Shown here piece by piece: positions 22,383 through 22,528 of a stretch of 22,528 nt of DNA. The position numbers and the translations under genes are program-made. How positions within the stretch are numbered: position 1 is the stretch's first letter; the number at the start of each line of letters is the position of its first letter. Under the pieces are notes generated by a model. That model was given only the letters and a program-made list of their open reading frames with translations, did not search any database and was not told where the DNA came from. This DNA comes from an uncultured Erwinia sp. (GTDB lineage: Bacteria; Pseudomonadota; Gammaproteobacteria; Enterobacterales; Enterobacteriaceae), in the NCBI GenBank assembly GCA_946221915.1, contig CAMIKG010000069.1:1-22528 (forward strand), in the 5' to 3' direction.

Positions 22383-22528
22383 CCTGCTTTTAGGTTTTGC
22401 CCTGGATTATGTTTCTGAATTTTGGCCTGATTTTATTTTTAGCTTTTAGCTTTTGACCTGGATTTTGACTTTCGGAGGCGTCGCAAGCGCTGAGGAAGCG
22501 GCACAGATTAGGGATGAGCCGCATGGAC
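22383..22528. other. AT-rich degenerate repeats at the window end
   Basis: After the DJ-1 family gene there is no gene. Three degenerate copies of TTTTGNCCTGGATT start at 22395, 22420 and 22451, together with a doubled TTTTAGC, in a T-rich stretch. The composition turns GC-rich after about 22473. No clear terminator hairpin is visible, and the region is cut by the window edge. Confidence 0.6.

Overview
The window is a stretch of enterobacterial chromosome. Gene order and protein sequence follow the E. coli rhlE–ybhQ–ybhP–clsB–ybhN–ybhL–moaEDCBA–ybhK–uvrB–bioDCFB–bioA block almost gene for gene. The local differences point to Erwiniaceae, a Pantoea- or Erwinia-like organism: the ybhRSFG group is absent next to rhlE, a CPBP-family membrane protein sits between ybhL and moaE, an orphan ABC ATPase sits between uvrB and bioD, and curA plus a DJ-1 family gene follow bioA. 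The genus is inferred, not proven. All recognised genes look intact.

Layout. Positions 1-2258 (minus strand) hold the DEAD-box helicase rhlE, which ends in a five-copy 13-residue RGG-type repeat, and the small membrane protein gene ybhQ. Positions 2442-5412 (plus) hold a tightly overlapped ybhP-clsB-ybhN operon: a phosphodiesterase-fold protein, cardiolipin synthase B and a flippase-like membrane protein. Positions 5448-7289 (minus) hold the BI-1 family gene ybhL and the CPBP protein gene. Positions 7411-10109 (minus) hold the moaABCDE molybdopterin operon. Its leader carries a Moco-riboswitch-like structure, a ModE-like operator and an unexplained 24-bp palindrome, and it ends at a strong intrinsic terminator. 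Positions 10480-11388 (plus) hold yvcK/ybhK, convergent with uvrB (11476-13500, minus), whose promoter region keeps an SOS box of the E. coli uvrB type.

Positions 13501-14421 are non-coding but rich in signals. There is a DnaA-box cluster at 13881-13950 in the position of E. coli DARS1. After it come NtrC-like sites and a sigma54 promoter-like sequence aimed at an orphan UrtE/LivF-like ABC ATPase (14422-15138) whose signature motif is degenerate. This unit, a nitrogen-control promoter driving a partnerless and possibly impaired ATPase, is the best candidate here for an undescribed system. Downstream are a 9-bp tandem repeat and a long intergenic inverted repeat with nearby direct repeats.

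Positions 15558-20531 hold the biotin genes: bioBFCD on the minus strand and bioA on the plus strand, divergent from a BirA operator. BioC/H-route pimeloyl-ACP is converted by BioF, BioA, BioD and BioB to biotin. Positions 20605-22382 hold curA and a glyoxalase-type DJ-1 gene overlapping by 4 bp, a likely reactive-carbonyl detoxification pair. The last 146 bp contain AT-rich degenerate repeats and no gene.
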